From: Prosopocoilus inquinatus
Taxonomy: Eukaryota; Arthropoda; Insecta; Coleoptera; Lucanidae
Assembly: GCA_036172665.1 (NCBI GenBank)
Contig: CM069873.1
Coordinates: 46,036,001 to 46,100,000, forward strand
Reading direction: 5' to 3'
Length of the DNA stretch: 64,000 bases
The position numbers were made by a program, and so were the translations under genes. The notes under the pieces are model-generated. The model was given only the letters and a program-made list of their open reading frames with translations, had not been told where the DNA came from and made no database searches. Shown here in pieces: positions 11,905 to 24,574 of the stretch; the stretch's first letter is position 1, and the number at the start of each line of letters is the position of its first letter.

Positions 11905-14024
11905 GTGATGAATGTAATCGATCCTTACTCATCTATCATGTTATTTGACGTTTGGATGGGCTCCAGTAACTCTGAAGTGAGATACGAAGTTCTCGGACGC
12001 AGCTGAAGCTAGAAATAGTTTTAAACGAAACAACACGCATTAGCGTTGTTCCTGTGATGAATGTAATCGATCCTTACTCATCTATCATGTTATTTGACGT
12101 TTCGATGGACTCTAGTAACTCTGATGTAAGCTACGAAGTTCTCGGACGCAGCAGAAGCGGGAAATTGTTTTGAACGAAACAACACGTATTAGCGTTGTTC
12201 CTGTGATGTATCTAATCGATCCTTACTTAGCTACTATGTTATTTGACGTTTCGATGGGCTCCAGTAACTCTAATGTGAGATACGAAATTTTCGGACGCAG
12301 CAGAAGCTGGAAATAGTTTTAAACGAAACAACACGTATTAGCGTTGTTCCTGTGATGTATCTCATCGATCCTTACTTAGCTACTATGTTATTTGACGTTT
12401 CGATGGGCTCCAGTAACTCTAATGTGAGTTACGAAATTTTCGGACGCAGCAGAAGCTGGAAATAGTTTTAAACGAAACAACACGTATTAGCGTTGTTCCT
12501 GTGATGTATCTAATCGATCCTTACTCATCTATCATGTTATTTGACGTTTCGATGGACTCTAGTAACTCTGATGTGAGATACGAAGTTTTTGGATGCAGCA
12601 GGAGCTGGAAATAGTTTTAAACGAAACAACACGCATTAGCGTTGTTCCTGTGATGTATCTAATCGATCCTTACTCATCTATCATGTTATTTGACGTTTGG
12701 ATGGACTCTAGTAACTCTGATGTGAGATACGAAATTTTCGGACGCAGCAGAAGCTGGAAATAGTTTTAAACGAAACAACACGTATTAGCGTTGTTCCTGT
12801 GATGTATCTAATCGATCCTTACTTAGCTACTATGTTATTTGACGTTTCGATGGGCTCCAGTAACTCTAATGTGAGTTACGAAATTTTCGGACTCAGCAGA
12901 AGCTGGAAATAGTTTTAAACGAAACAACACGTATTAGCGTTGTTCCTGTGATGTATCTAATCGATCCTTACTCATCTATCATGTTATTTGACGTTTCGAT
13001 GGACTCTAGTAACTCTGATGTAAGATACGAAGTTTTTGGGCGCAGCAGGAGCTGGAAATAGTTTTAAACGAAGCAACACGTATTAGCGTTGTTGCTGTGA
13101 TGTATCTAATCGATCCTTACTTAGCTACTATGTTATTTCACGTTTCGATGGACTCCAGTAACTCTAATGTGAGATACGAAATTTTCGGACGCAGCAGAAG
13201 CTGGAAATAGTTTTAAACGAAACAACACGCATTAGCGTTGTTCCTGTGATGTATCTAATCGATCCATACTCATCTATCATGTTATTTGGCGTTTCGATGG
13301 ACTCCAGTAACTTTGATGTGAGATACGAAGTTCTCGGACGCAGCTGAAGCTGGAAATAGTTTTAAATGAAACAACACGTACTAGCGTTGTTCCTGTGATG
13401 TATCTAATCGATCCTTACTCATCTATCATGTTATTTGACGTTTGGATGGACTCCAGTAACTCTGATGTGAGATACAAAGTTTTCGGACGCAGCAGAAGCT
13501 GGAGATAGTTTTAAACGATACAACACGCATTAGCGTTGTTCCTATGATGTATCTAATCGATCCTTACTCATCTGTCATGTTATTTGGCGTTTCGATGGAC
13601 TCCAGTAACTCTGATGTGAGATACAAAGTTTTCGGACGCAGCAGAAGCTGGAAATAGTTTTAAACGAAACAACACGCATTAGCATTGTTCCTGTGATGTA
13701 TCTAATCGATCCTTACTCATCTATCATGTTATTTGACGTTTCGATGGACTCCAGTAACTCTGATGTGAGATACGAAGTTTTTGGACGCAGCAGGAGCTGG
13801 AAATAGTTTTAAACGAAACAACACGTATTAACGTTGTTCGTGTGATGTATCTAATCGATCCTTATTTATCTATCATGTTATTTGACGTTTCAATGGACTC
13901 TAGTAACTCTGATGTGAGATACGAAGTTTTTGGGCGCAGCAGGAGCTCTAAATAGTTTTAAACGAAGCAACACGTATTAGCGTTGTTCCTGTGATGTATC
14001 TAATCGATCCTTACTCATCTATCT
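11904..14024. repeat. 16-monomer HOR, copy 2
   Basis: This is the second copy of the 2,384-bp module, nearly identical to 9,520-11,640. It has private changes such as GACTCAGCAG near 12,890 and CATCTGTCATG near 13,570. The right half (12,723-14,023) matches 23,160-24,460 at 10,437 bp, which is 70 monomers plus the +7 net indels between them. GACTCAGCAG is shared with that third copy, so copy 2 is the closer relative. Confidence 0.85.
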
Positions 14025-14296
14025 TGTTATTTGGCGTTTCGATGGACTCCAGTAACTCTGATGTGAGATACAAAGTTCTAGGACGCAGCAGAAGCTGGAA
14101 ATAGTTTTAAACGAAACAACACGCATTAGCGTTGTTCCTGTGATGTATCTAATCGATCCTTACTCATCTATCATGTTATTTGACGTTTGGATGGACTCCA
14201 GTAACTCTGATGTGAGATACAAAGTTTTCGGGCGCAGCAGAAGCTGGAAATAGTTCTAAACGAAACAACACGCATTAGCGTTGTTCCTGTGATGTA

Positions 14297-14444
14297 TCTA
14301 ATCGATCCTTACTCATCTATCATGTTATTTGACGTTTGGATGGACTCCAGTAACTCTATGTGAGATACAAAGTTCTCGGACGCAGCTGAAGCTAGAAATA
14401 ATTTTAAACGAAACAACACGCATTGGCGTTGTTCCTGTGATGTA
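14297..14444 (+). repeat. 148-bp monomer (1-bp deletion)
   Basis: AACTCTGATGTG is shortened to AACTCTATGTG near 14,357. This is the only single-base deletion unit detected. It explains why markers upstream are 3,579 bp from copy B while markers downstream are 3,580 bp away. Confidence 0.9.
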
Positions 14445-14593
14445 TTTAATCGATCCTTACTCATCTATCATGTTATTTGACGTTTGAATGGACTCCAGTA
14501 ACTCTGATGTGAGATACAAAGTTCTCGGACGCAGCAGAAGCTGGAAATAGTTTTGAACGAAACAACACGTATTAGCTTTGTTCCTGTGATGTA

Positions 14594-14746
14594 TCTAATC
14601 GATCCTTACTTATCTACTATGTTATTTGACGTTTCGATGGACTCCATCCAGTAACTCTGATGTGAGATACAAAGATTTCGTACGCAGCAGAAGCTGGAAA
14701 TAGTTTTAAACGAAACAACACGCATTACCGTTGTTCCTGTGATGTA
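14594..14746 (+). repeat. 153-bp monomer with 4-bp duplication (copy 2)
   Basis: It shows the same TCCA duplication as at 597. It is followed by CAAAGATTTCG, a change shared with the copies at 18,174 and 25,181 but not with the one at 597, so these three are more closely related. Confidence 0.95.
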
Positions 14747-17689
14747 TCTAATCGATCCTTACTCATCTATCATGTTATTTGGCGTTTCGATGAACTCCAG
14801 TAACTCTGATGTGAGATACGAAGTTTTTGGACGCAGCAGGAGCTGGAAATAGTTTTAAACGAAACAACACGTATTAGCGTTGTTCCTGTGATGTATCTAA
14901 TCGATCCTTACTTAGCTACTATGTTATTTGACGTTTCGATGGACTCCAGTAACTCTAATGAGAGATACGAAATTTTCGGACGCAGCAGAAGCTGGAAATA
15001 GTTTTAAACGAAACAACACGTATTAGCGTTGTTCCTGTGATGTATCTAATCGATCCTTACTCATCTATCATGTTATTTGACGTTTGGATGGACTCCAGTA
15101 ACTCTGATGTGAGATACAAAGTTCTCGGACGCAGCAGAAGCTGGAAATAGTTTTGAACGAAACAACACGTATTACCGTTGTTCCTGTGATGTATCTAATG
15201 GATCCTTACTTATCTATCATGTTATTTGACGTTTGGATGGACTCCAGTAACTCTGATGTGAGATAAAAAGTTCTAGGACGCAGCAGAAGCTGGAAATAGT
15301 TTTGAACGAAACAACACGTATTAGCGTTGTTCCTGTGATGTATCTAATCGATCCTTACTTATCTATCATGTTATTTGACGTTTGGATGGACTCTAGTAAC
15401 TCTGATGTGAGATACGAAGTTTTTGGACGCAGCAGGAGCTGGAAATAGTTTTAAACCAAACAACACGTATTAACGTTGTTCGTGTGATGTATCTAATCGA
15501 TCCTTATTTATCTATCATGTTATTTGACGTTTCGATGGACTCTAGTAACTCTGATGTGAGATACGAAGTTTTTGGGCGCAGCAGGAGCTCTAAATAGTTT
15601 TAAACGAAGCAACACGTATTAGCGTTGTTCCTGTGATGTATCTAATCGATCCTTACTCATCTATCATGTTATTTGGCGTTTCGATGGACTCCAGTAACTT
15701 TGATGTAAGATACGAAGTTCTCGGACGCAGCTGAAGCTAGAAATAGTTTTAAACGAAACAACACGCATTAGCGTTGTTCCTGTGATGTATCTAATCGATC
15801 CTTACACATCTATCATTTTATTTGAAGTATGGATGGACACCAGTAACTCTGATGTGAGATACAAAGTTTACGGACGCAGCAGAAGCTGGAAATAGTTTTA
15901 AACGAAACAACACGCATTACCGTTGTTTCTGTGATGAATGTAATCGATCCTTACTCATCTATCATGTTATTTGACGTTTGGATGGGCTCCAGTAACTCTG
16001 AAGTGAGATACGAAGTTCTCGGACGCAGCTGAAGCTGGAAATAGTTTTAAACGAAACAACACGCATTAGCGTTGTTCCTGTGATGAATGTAATCGATCCT
16101 TACTCATCTATCATGTTATTTGACGTTTGGATGGGCTCCAGTAACTCTGAAGTGAGATACGAAGTTCTCGGACGCAGCTGAAGCTAGAAATAGTTTTAAA
16201 CGAAACAACACGCATTAGCGTTGTTCCTGTGATGAATGTAATCGATCCTTACTCATCTATCATGTTATTTGACGTTTCGATGGACTCTAGTAACTCTGAT
16301 GTAAGATACGAAGTTCTCGGACGCAGCAGAAGCGGGAAATTGTTTTGAACGAAACAACACGTATTAGCGTTGTGCCTGTGATGTATCTAATCGATCCTTA
16401 CTTAGCTACTATGTTATTTGACGTTTCGATGGGCTCCAGTAACTCTAATGTGAGATACGAAATTTTCGGACGCAGCAGAAGCTGGAAATAGTTTTAAACG
16501 AAACAACACGTATTAGCGTTGTTGCTGTGATGTATCTAATCGATCCTTACTTAGCTACTATGTTATTTCACGTTTCGATGGACTCCAGTAACTCTAATGT
16601 GAGATACGAAATTTTCGGACGCAGCAGAAGCTGGAAATAGTTTTAAACGAAACAACACGCATTAGCGTTGTTCCTGTGATGTATCTAATCGATCCATACT
16701 CATCTATCATGTTATTTGGCGTTTCGATGGACTCCAGTAACTTTGATGTGAGATACGAAGTTCTCGGACGCAGCTGAAGCTGGAAATAGTTTTAAACGAA
16801 ACAACACGTATTAGCGTTGTTCCTGTGATGTATCTAATCGATCCTTACTTAGCTACTATGTTATTTGACGTTTCGATGGACTCCAGTAACTCTAATGTGA
16901 GATACGACATTTTCGGACGCAGCAGAAGCTGGAAATAGTTTTAAACGAAACAACACGTATTAGCGTTGTTCCTGTGATGTATCTAATCGATCCTTACTCA
17001 TCTATCATGTTATTTGACGTTTGGATGGACTCCAGTAACTCTGATGTGAGATACAAAGTTCTCGGACGCAGCAGAAGCTGGAAATAGTTTTGAACGAAAC
17101 AACACGTATTAGCGTTGTTCCTGTGATGTATCTAATCGATCCTTACTTATCTATCATGTTATTTGACGTTTGGATGGACTCCAGTAACTCTGATGTGAGA
17201 TACAAAGTTCTAGGACGCAGCAGAAGCTGGAAATAGTTTTAAACGAAACAACACGCATTAGCGTTGTTCCTGTGATGTATCTAATCGATCCTTACTCATC
17301 TATCATGTTATTTGACGTTTGGATGGACTCCAGTAACTCTGATGTGAGATACAAAGTTTTCGGACGCAGCAGAAGCTGGAGATAGTTTTAAACGATACAA
17401 CACGCATTAGCGTTGTTCCTGTGATGTATCTAATCGATCCTTACTTAGCTACTATGTTATTTGACGTTTCGATGGACTCCAATAACTCTGATGTGAGATA
17501 CAAAGTTTTCGGACGCAGCAGAAGCTGGAAATAGTTTTGAACGAAACAACACGTATTAGCGTTGTTCCTGTGATGTATCTAATCGATCCTTACTTAGCTA
17601 CTATGTTATTTGACGTTTCGATGGACTCCAATAACTCTGATGTGAGATACAAAGTTTTCGGACGCAGCAGAAGCTGGAAATAGTTTTAA

Positions 17690-20526
17690 ACGAAACAACA
17701 CGCATTAGCGTTGTTCCTGTGATGTATCTAATCGATCCTTACTCATCTATCATGTTATTTGACGTTTGGATGGACTCCAGTAACTCTGATGTGAGATACA
17801 AAGTTTTCGGGCGCAGCAGAAGCTGGAAATAGTTCTAAACGAAACAACACGCATTAGCGTTGTTCCTGTGATGTATCTAATCGATCCTTACTCATCTATC
17901 ATGTTATTTGACGTTTGGATGGACTCCAGTAACTCTGATGTGAGATACAAAGTTCTCGGACGCAGCTGAAGCTAGAAATAATTTTAAACGAAACAACACG
18001 CATTGGCGTTGTTCCTGTGATGTATTTAATCGATCCTTACTCATCTATCATGTTATTTGACGTTTGAATGGACTCCAGTAACTCTGATGTGAGATACAAA
18101 GTTCTCGGACGCAGCAGAAGCTGGAAATAGTTTTGAACGAAACAACACGTATTAGCTTTGTTCCTGTGATGTATCTAATCGATCCTTACTTATCTACTAT
18201 GTTATTTGACGTTTCGATGGACTCCATCCAGTAACTCTGATGTGAGATACAAAGATTTCGTACGCAGCAGAAGCTGGAAATAGTTTTAAACGAAACAACA
18301 CGCATTACCGTTGTTCCTGTGATGTATCTAATCGATCCTTACTCATCTATCATGTTATTTGGCGTTTCGATGAACTCCAGTAACTCTGATGTGAGATACG
18401 AAGTTTTTGGACGCAGCAGGAGCTGGAAATAGTTTTAAACGAAACAACACGTATTAGCGTTGTTCCTGTGATGTATCTAATCGATCCTTACTTAGCTACT
18501 ATGTTATTTGACGTTTCGATGGACTCCAGTAACTCTAATGTGAGATACGAAATTTTCGGACGCAGCAGAAGCTGGAAATAGTTTTAAACGAAACAACACG
18601 TATTAGCGTTGTTCCTGTGATGTATCTAATCGATCCTTACTCATCTATCATGTTATTTGACGTTTGGATGGACTCCAGTAACTCTGATGTGAGATACAAA
18701 GTTCTCGGACGCAGCAGAAGCTGGAAATAGTTTTGAACGAAACAACACGTATTACCGTTGTTCCTGTGATGTATCTAATGGATCCTTACTTATCTATCAT
18801 GTTATTTGACGTTTGGATGGACTCCAGTAACTCTGATGTGAGATAAAAAGTTCTAGGACGCAGCAGAAGCTGGAAATAGTTTTGAACGAAACAACACGTA
18901 TTAGCGTTGTTCCTGTGATGTATCTAATCGATCCTTACTTATCTATCATGTTATTTGACGTTTGGATGGACTCTAGTAACTCTGATGTGAGATACGAAGT
19001 TTTTGGACGCAGCAGGAGCTGGAAATAGTTTTAAACCAAACAACACGTATTAACGTTGTTCGTGTGATGTATCTAATCGATCCTTATTTATCTATCATGT
19101 TATTTGACGTTTCGATGGACTCTAGTAACTCTGATGTGAGATACGAAGTTTTTGGGCGCAGCAGGAGCTCTAAATAGTTTTAAACGAAGCAACACGTATT
19201 AGCGTTGTTCCTGTGATGTATCTAATCGATCCTTACTCATCTATCATGTTATTTGGCGTTTCGATGGACTCCAGTAACTTTGATGTAAGATACGAAGTTC
19301 TCGGACGCAGCTGAAGCTAGAAATAGTTTTAAACGAAACAACACGCATTAGCGTTGTTCCTGTGATGTATCTAATCGATCCTTACACATCTATCATTTTA
19401 TTTGAAGTATGGATGGACACCAGTAACTCTGATGTGAGATACAAAGTTTACGGACGCAGCAGAAGCTGGAAATAGTTTTAAACGAAACAACACGCATTAC
19501 CGTTGTTTCTGTGATGAATGTAATCGATCCTTACTCATCTATCATGTTATTTGACGTTTGGATGGGCTCCAGTAACTCTGAAGTGAGATACGAAGTTCTC
19601 GGACGCAGCTGAAGCTAGAAATAGTTTTAAACGAAACAACACGCATTAGCGTTGTTCCTGTGATGAATGTAATCGATCCTTACTCATCTATCATGTTATT
19701 TGACGTTTCGATGGACTCTAGTAACTCTGATGTAAGATACGAAGTTCTCGGACGCAGCAGAAGCGGGAAATTGTTTTGAACGAAACAACACGTATTAGCG
19801 TTGTGCCTGTGATGTATCTAATCGATCCTTACTTAGCTACTATGTTATTTGACGTTTCGATGGGCTCCAGTAACTCTAATGTGAGATACGAAATTCTCGG
19901 ACGCAGCAGAAGCTGGAAATAGTTTTATACGAAACAACACGTATTAGCGTTGTTGCTGTGATGTATCTAATCGATCCTTACTTAGCTACTATGTTATTTC
20001 ACGTTTCGATGGACTCCAGTAACTCTAATGTGAGATACGAAATTTTCGGACGCAGCAGAAGCTGGAAATAGTTTTAAACGAAACAACACGCATTAGCGTT
20101 GTTCCTGTGATGTATCTAATCGATCCATACTCATCTATCATGTTATTTGGCGTTTCGATGGACTCCAGTAACTTTGATGTGAGATACGAAGTTCTCGGAC
20201 GCAGCTGAAGCTGGAAATAGTTTTAAACGAAACAACACGTATTAGCGTTGTTCCTGTGATGTATCTAATCGATCCTTACTTAGCTACTATGTTATTTGAC
20301 GTTTCGATGGACTCCAGTAACTCTAATGTGAGATACGACATTTTCGGACGCAGCAGAAGCTGGAAATAGTTTTAAACGAAACAACACGTATTAGCGTTGT
20401 TCCTGTGATGTATCTAATCGATCCTTACTCATCTATCATGTTATTTGACGTTTGGATGGACTCCAGTAACTCTGATGTGAGATACAAAGTTCTCGGACGC
20501 AGCAGAAGCTGGAAATAGTTTTGAAC
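17690..20526. repeat. HOR module M25, copy B (one monomer shorter)
   Basis: This copy is in direct tandem with copy A. The offset to A is 3,580 bp through the 153-bp unit (18,174) and AAACCAAAC (19,036). It becomes 3,431 bp at GATACGACATT (20,337) because only two GATGAATG units (near 19,513 and 19,663) remain of three. Homology to A ends near 20,526, where a GATGAATG unit replaces the expected TTACTTATC unit. Confidence 0.85.
18174..18326 (+). repeat. 153-bp monomer with 4-bp duplication (copy 3)
   Basis: It has the same four-base duplication, lying 3,580 bp after copy 2, and is part of module copy B. Confidence 0.95.
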
Positions 20527-22320
20527 GAAACAACACGCATTAGCGTTGTTCCTGTGATGAATGTAATCGATCCTTACTCATCTATCATGTTATTTGACGT
20601 TTCGATGGACTCTAGTAACTCTGATGTAAGATACGAAGTTCTCGGACGCAGCAGAAGCGGGAAATTGTTTTGAACGAAACAACACGTATTAGCGTTGTGC
20701 CTGTGATGTATCTAATCGATCCTTACTTAGCTACTATGTTATTTGACGTTTCGATGGGCTCCAGTAACTCTAATGTGAGATACGAAATTTTCGGACGCAG
20801 CAGAAGCTGGAAATAGTTTTAAACGAAACAACACGTATTAGCGTTGTTGCTGTGATGTATCTAATCGATCCTTACTTAGCTACTATGTTATTTCACGTTT
20901 CGATGGACTCCAGTAACTCTAATGTGAGATACGAAATTTTCGGACGCAGCAGAAGCTGGAAATAGTTTTAAACGAAACAACACGCATTAGCGTTGTTCCT
21001 GTGATGTATCTAATCGATCCATACTCATCTATCATGTTATTTGACGTTTCGATGGACTCCAGTAACTCTAATGTGAGATACGACATTTTCGGACGCAGCA
21101 GAAGCTGGAAATAGTTTTAAACGAAACAACACGTATTAGCGTTGTTCCTGTGATGTATCTAATCGATCCTTACTCATCTATCATGTTATTTGACGTTTGG
21201 ATGGACTCCAGTAACTCTGATGTGAGATACAAAGTTCTCGGACGCAGCAGAAGCTGGAAATAGTTTTGAACGAAACAACACGCATTAGCGTTGTTCCTGT
21301 GATGAATGTAATCGATCCTTACTCATCTATCATGTTATTTGACGTTTGGATGGGCTCCAGTAACTCTGAAGTGAGATACGAAGTTCTCGGACGCAGCTGA
21401 AGCTAGAAATAGTTTTAAACGAAACAACACGCATTAGCGTTGTTCCTGTGATGAATGTAATCGATCCTTACTCATCTATCATGTTATTTGACGTTTCGAT
21501 GGACTCTAGTAACTCTGATGTAAGATACGAAGTTCTCGGACGCAGCAGAAGCGGGAAATTGTTTTGAACGAAACAACACGTATTAGCGTTGTGCCTGTGA
21601 TGTATCTAATCGATCCTTACTTAGCTACTATGTTATTTGACGTTTCGATGGGCTCCAGTAACTCTAATGTGAGATACGAAATTTTCGGACGCAGCAGAAG
21701 CTGGAAATAGTTTTAAACGAAACAACACGTATTAGCGTTGTTGCTGTGATGTATCTAATCGATCCTTACTTAGCTACTATGTTATTTCACGTTTCGATGG
21801 ACTCCAGTAACTCTAATGTGAGATACGAAATTTTCGGACGCAGCAGAAGCTGGAAATAGTTTTAAACGAAACAACACGCATTAGCGTTGTTCCTGTGATG
21901 TATCTAATCGATCCATACTCATCTATCATGTTATTTGGCGTTTCGATGGACTCCAGTAACTTTGATGTGAGATACGAAGTTCTCGGACGCAGCTGAAGCT
22001 GGAAATAGTTTTAAACGAAACAACACGTATTAGCGTTGTTCCTGTGATGTATCTAATCGATCCTTACTTAGCTACTATGTTATTTGACGTTTCGATGGAC
22101 TCCAGTAACTCTAATGTGAGATACGACATTTTCGGACGCAGCAGAAGCTGGAAATAGTTTTAAACGAAACAACACGTATTAGCGTTGTTCCTGTGATGTA
22201 TCTAATCGATCCTTACTCATCTATCATGTTATTTGACGTTTGGATGGACTCCAGTAACTCTGATGTGAGATACAAAGTTCTCGGACGCAGCAGAAGCTGG
22301 AAATAGTTTTGAACGAAACA
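20526..22320. repeat. Short-range amplification of the M25 tail
   Basis: The tail of module copy B is re-amplified here. GATACGACATT recurs at 20,337, 21,082 and 22,125, spaced exactly 5 and 7 monomers (745 and 1,043 bp). GTTGTGCCTG and TTATTTCACG units are repeated in the same order between these points. The 5-monomer copy lacks the TTGGCG/AACTTTG unit and one other unit present in the 7-monomer copy. Confidence 0.8.
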
Positions 22321-23160
22321 ACACGTATTAGCGTTGTTCCTGTGATGTATCTAATCGATCCTTACTTATCTATCATGTTATTTGACGTTTGGATGGACTC
22401 CAGTAACTCTGATGTGAGATACAAAGTTCTAGGACGCAGCAGAAGCTGGAAATAGTTTTAAACGAAACAACACGCATTAGCGTTGTTCCTGTGATGTATC
22501 TAATCGATCCTTACTCATCTATCATGTTATTTGACGTTTGGATGGACTCCAGTAACTCTGATGTGAGATACAAAGTTTTCGGACGCAGCAGAAGCTGGAG
22601 ATAGTTTTAAACGATACAACACGCATTAGCGTTGTTCCTGTGATGTATCTAATCGATCCTTACTTAGCTACTATGTTATTTGACGTTTCGATGGACTCCA
22701 ATAACTCTGATGTGAGATACAAAGTTTTCGGACGCAGCAGAAGCTGGAAATAGTTTTGAACGAAACAACACGTATTAGCGTTGTTCCTGTGATGTATCTA
22801 ATCGATCCTTACTTAGCTACTATGTTATTTGACGTTTCGATGGACTCCAATAACTCTGATGTGAGATACAAAGTTTTCGGACGCAGCAGAAGCTGGAAAT
22901 AGTTTTAAACGAAACAACACGCATTAGGGTTGTTCCTGTGATGTATCTAATCGATCCTTACTCATCTATCATTTTATTTGACGTTTGGATGGACTCCAGT
23001 AACTCTGATGTGAGATACAAAGTTTACGGACGCAGCAGAAGCTGGAAATAGATTTAAACGAAACAACACGCATTACCGTTGTTCCTGTGATGTATCTAAT
23101 CGATCCTTACTCATCTATCATGTTATTTGGCGTTTCGATGGACTCCAGTAACTCTGATGT
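22320..23160. repeat. Transition from M25-type to M23-type monomers
   Basis: This stretch continues in the same order as 17,101 onward (GTTCTAGG, then GGAGATAG with ACGATACAAC, then CCAATAAC units). It then passes into TTAGGGTTG/CATTTTATTTG and TAGATTTAAACG units as at 5.2 and 28.3 kb. It breaks near 23,160, where the 16-monomer module resumes. No gene is visible. Confidence 0.7.
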
Positions 23161-24460
23161 GAGATACGAAATTTTCGGACGCAGCAGAAGCTGGAAATAG
23201 TTTTAAACGAAACAACACGTATTAGCGTTGTTCCTGTGATGTATCTAATCGATCCTTACTTAGCTACTATGTTATTTGACGTTTCGATGGGCTCCAGTAA
23301 CTCTAATGTGAGTAACGAAATTTTCGGACTCAGCAGAAGCTGGAAATAGTTTTAAACGAAACAACACGTATTAGCGTTGTTCCTGTGATGTATCTAATCG
23401 ATCCTTACTCATCTATCATGTTGTTTGACGTTTCGATGGACTCTAGTAACTCTGATGTAAGATACGAAGTTTTTGGGCGCAGCAGGAGCTGGAAATAGTT
23501 TTAAACGAAGCAACACGTATTAGCGTTGTTGCTGTGATGTATCTAATCGATCCTTACTTAGCTACTATGTTATTTCACGTTTCGATGGACTCCAGTAACT
23601 CTAATGTGAGATACGAAATTTTCGGACGCAGCAGAAGCTGGAAATAGTTTTAAACGAAACAACACGCATTAGCGTTGTTCCTGTGATGTATCTAATCGAT
23701 CCATACTCATCTATCATGTTATTTGGCGTTTCGATGGACTCCAGTAACTTTGATGTGAGATACGAAGTTCTCGGACGCAGCTGAAGCTGGAAATAGTTTT
23801 AAATGAAACAACACGTACTAGCGTTGTTCCTGTGATGTATCTAATCGATCCTTACTCATCTATCATGTTATTTGACGTTTGGATGGACTCCAGTAACTCT
23901 GATGTGAGATACAAAGTTTTCGGACGCAGCAGAAGCTGGAGATAGTTTTAAACGATACAACACGCATTAGCGTTGTTCCTATGATGTATCTAATCGATCC
24001 TTACTCATCTATCATGTTATTTGGCGTTTCGATGGACTCCAGTAACTCTGATGTGAGATACAAAGTTTTCGGACGCAGCAGAAGCTGGAAATAGTTTTAA
24101 ACGAAACAACACGCATTAGCATTGTTCCTGTGATGTATCTAATCGATCCTTACTCATCTATCATGTTATTTGACGTTTCGATGGACTCCAGTAACTCTGA
24201 TGTGAGATACGAAGTTTTTGGACGCAGCAGGAGCTGGAAATAGTTTTAAACGAAACAACACGTATTAACGTTGTTCGTGTGATGTATCTAATCGATCCTT
24301 ATTTATCTATCATGTTATTTGACGTTTCAATGGACTCTAGTAACTCTGATGTGAGATACGAAGTTTTTGGGCGCAGCAGGAGCTCTAAATAGTTTTAAAC
24401 GAAGCAACACGTATTAGCGTTGTTCCTGTGATGTATCTAATCGATCCTTACTTATCTATC
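23160..24460. repeat. 16-monomer HOR, third (partial) copy
   Basis: It matches 12,723-14,023 at 10,437 bp. Markers are GACTCAGCAG, AAATGAAACAACACG with GTACTAGCG (23,803), CCTATGATG, and a SacI-type unit near 24,381. Private changes include GAGTAACGAAATT near 23,312 and ATGTTGTTTGACG near 23,420. These two also appear near 35,670-35,780, linking this copy to the 35-kb mosaic. Confidence 0.8.
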
Positions 24461-24574
24461 ATGTTATTTGACGTTTGGATGGACTCCAGTAACTCTGATG
24501 TGAGATACAAAGTTTTCGGACGCAGCAGAAGCTGGAGATAGTTTTAAACGAAACAACACGCATTAGCGTTGTTC

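Larger units (their letters stand above)
13990..17700. repeat. HOR module M25, copy A
   Basis: This ~25-monomer module matches copy C (24,575-28,285) at a constant 10,587 bp and copy B at 3,579-3,580 bp, falling to 3,431 bp downstream. Markers include TAGTTCTAAACG (14,251), the 153-bp unit, AAACCAAAC (15,456), three consecutive GATGAATG units near 15,930-16,240, GTTGTGCCTG, TTATTTCACG and GATACGACATT (16,906). It keeps three GATGAATG units as in copy C, while copy B keeps two. Confidence 0.85.
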
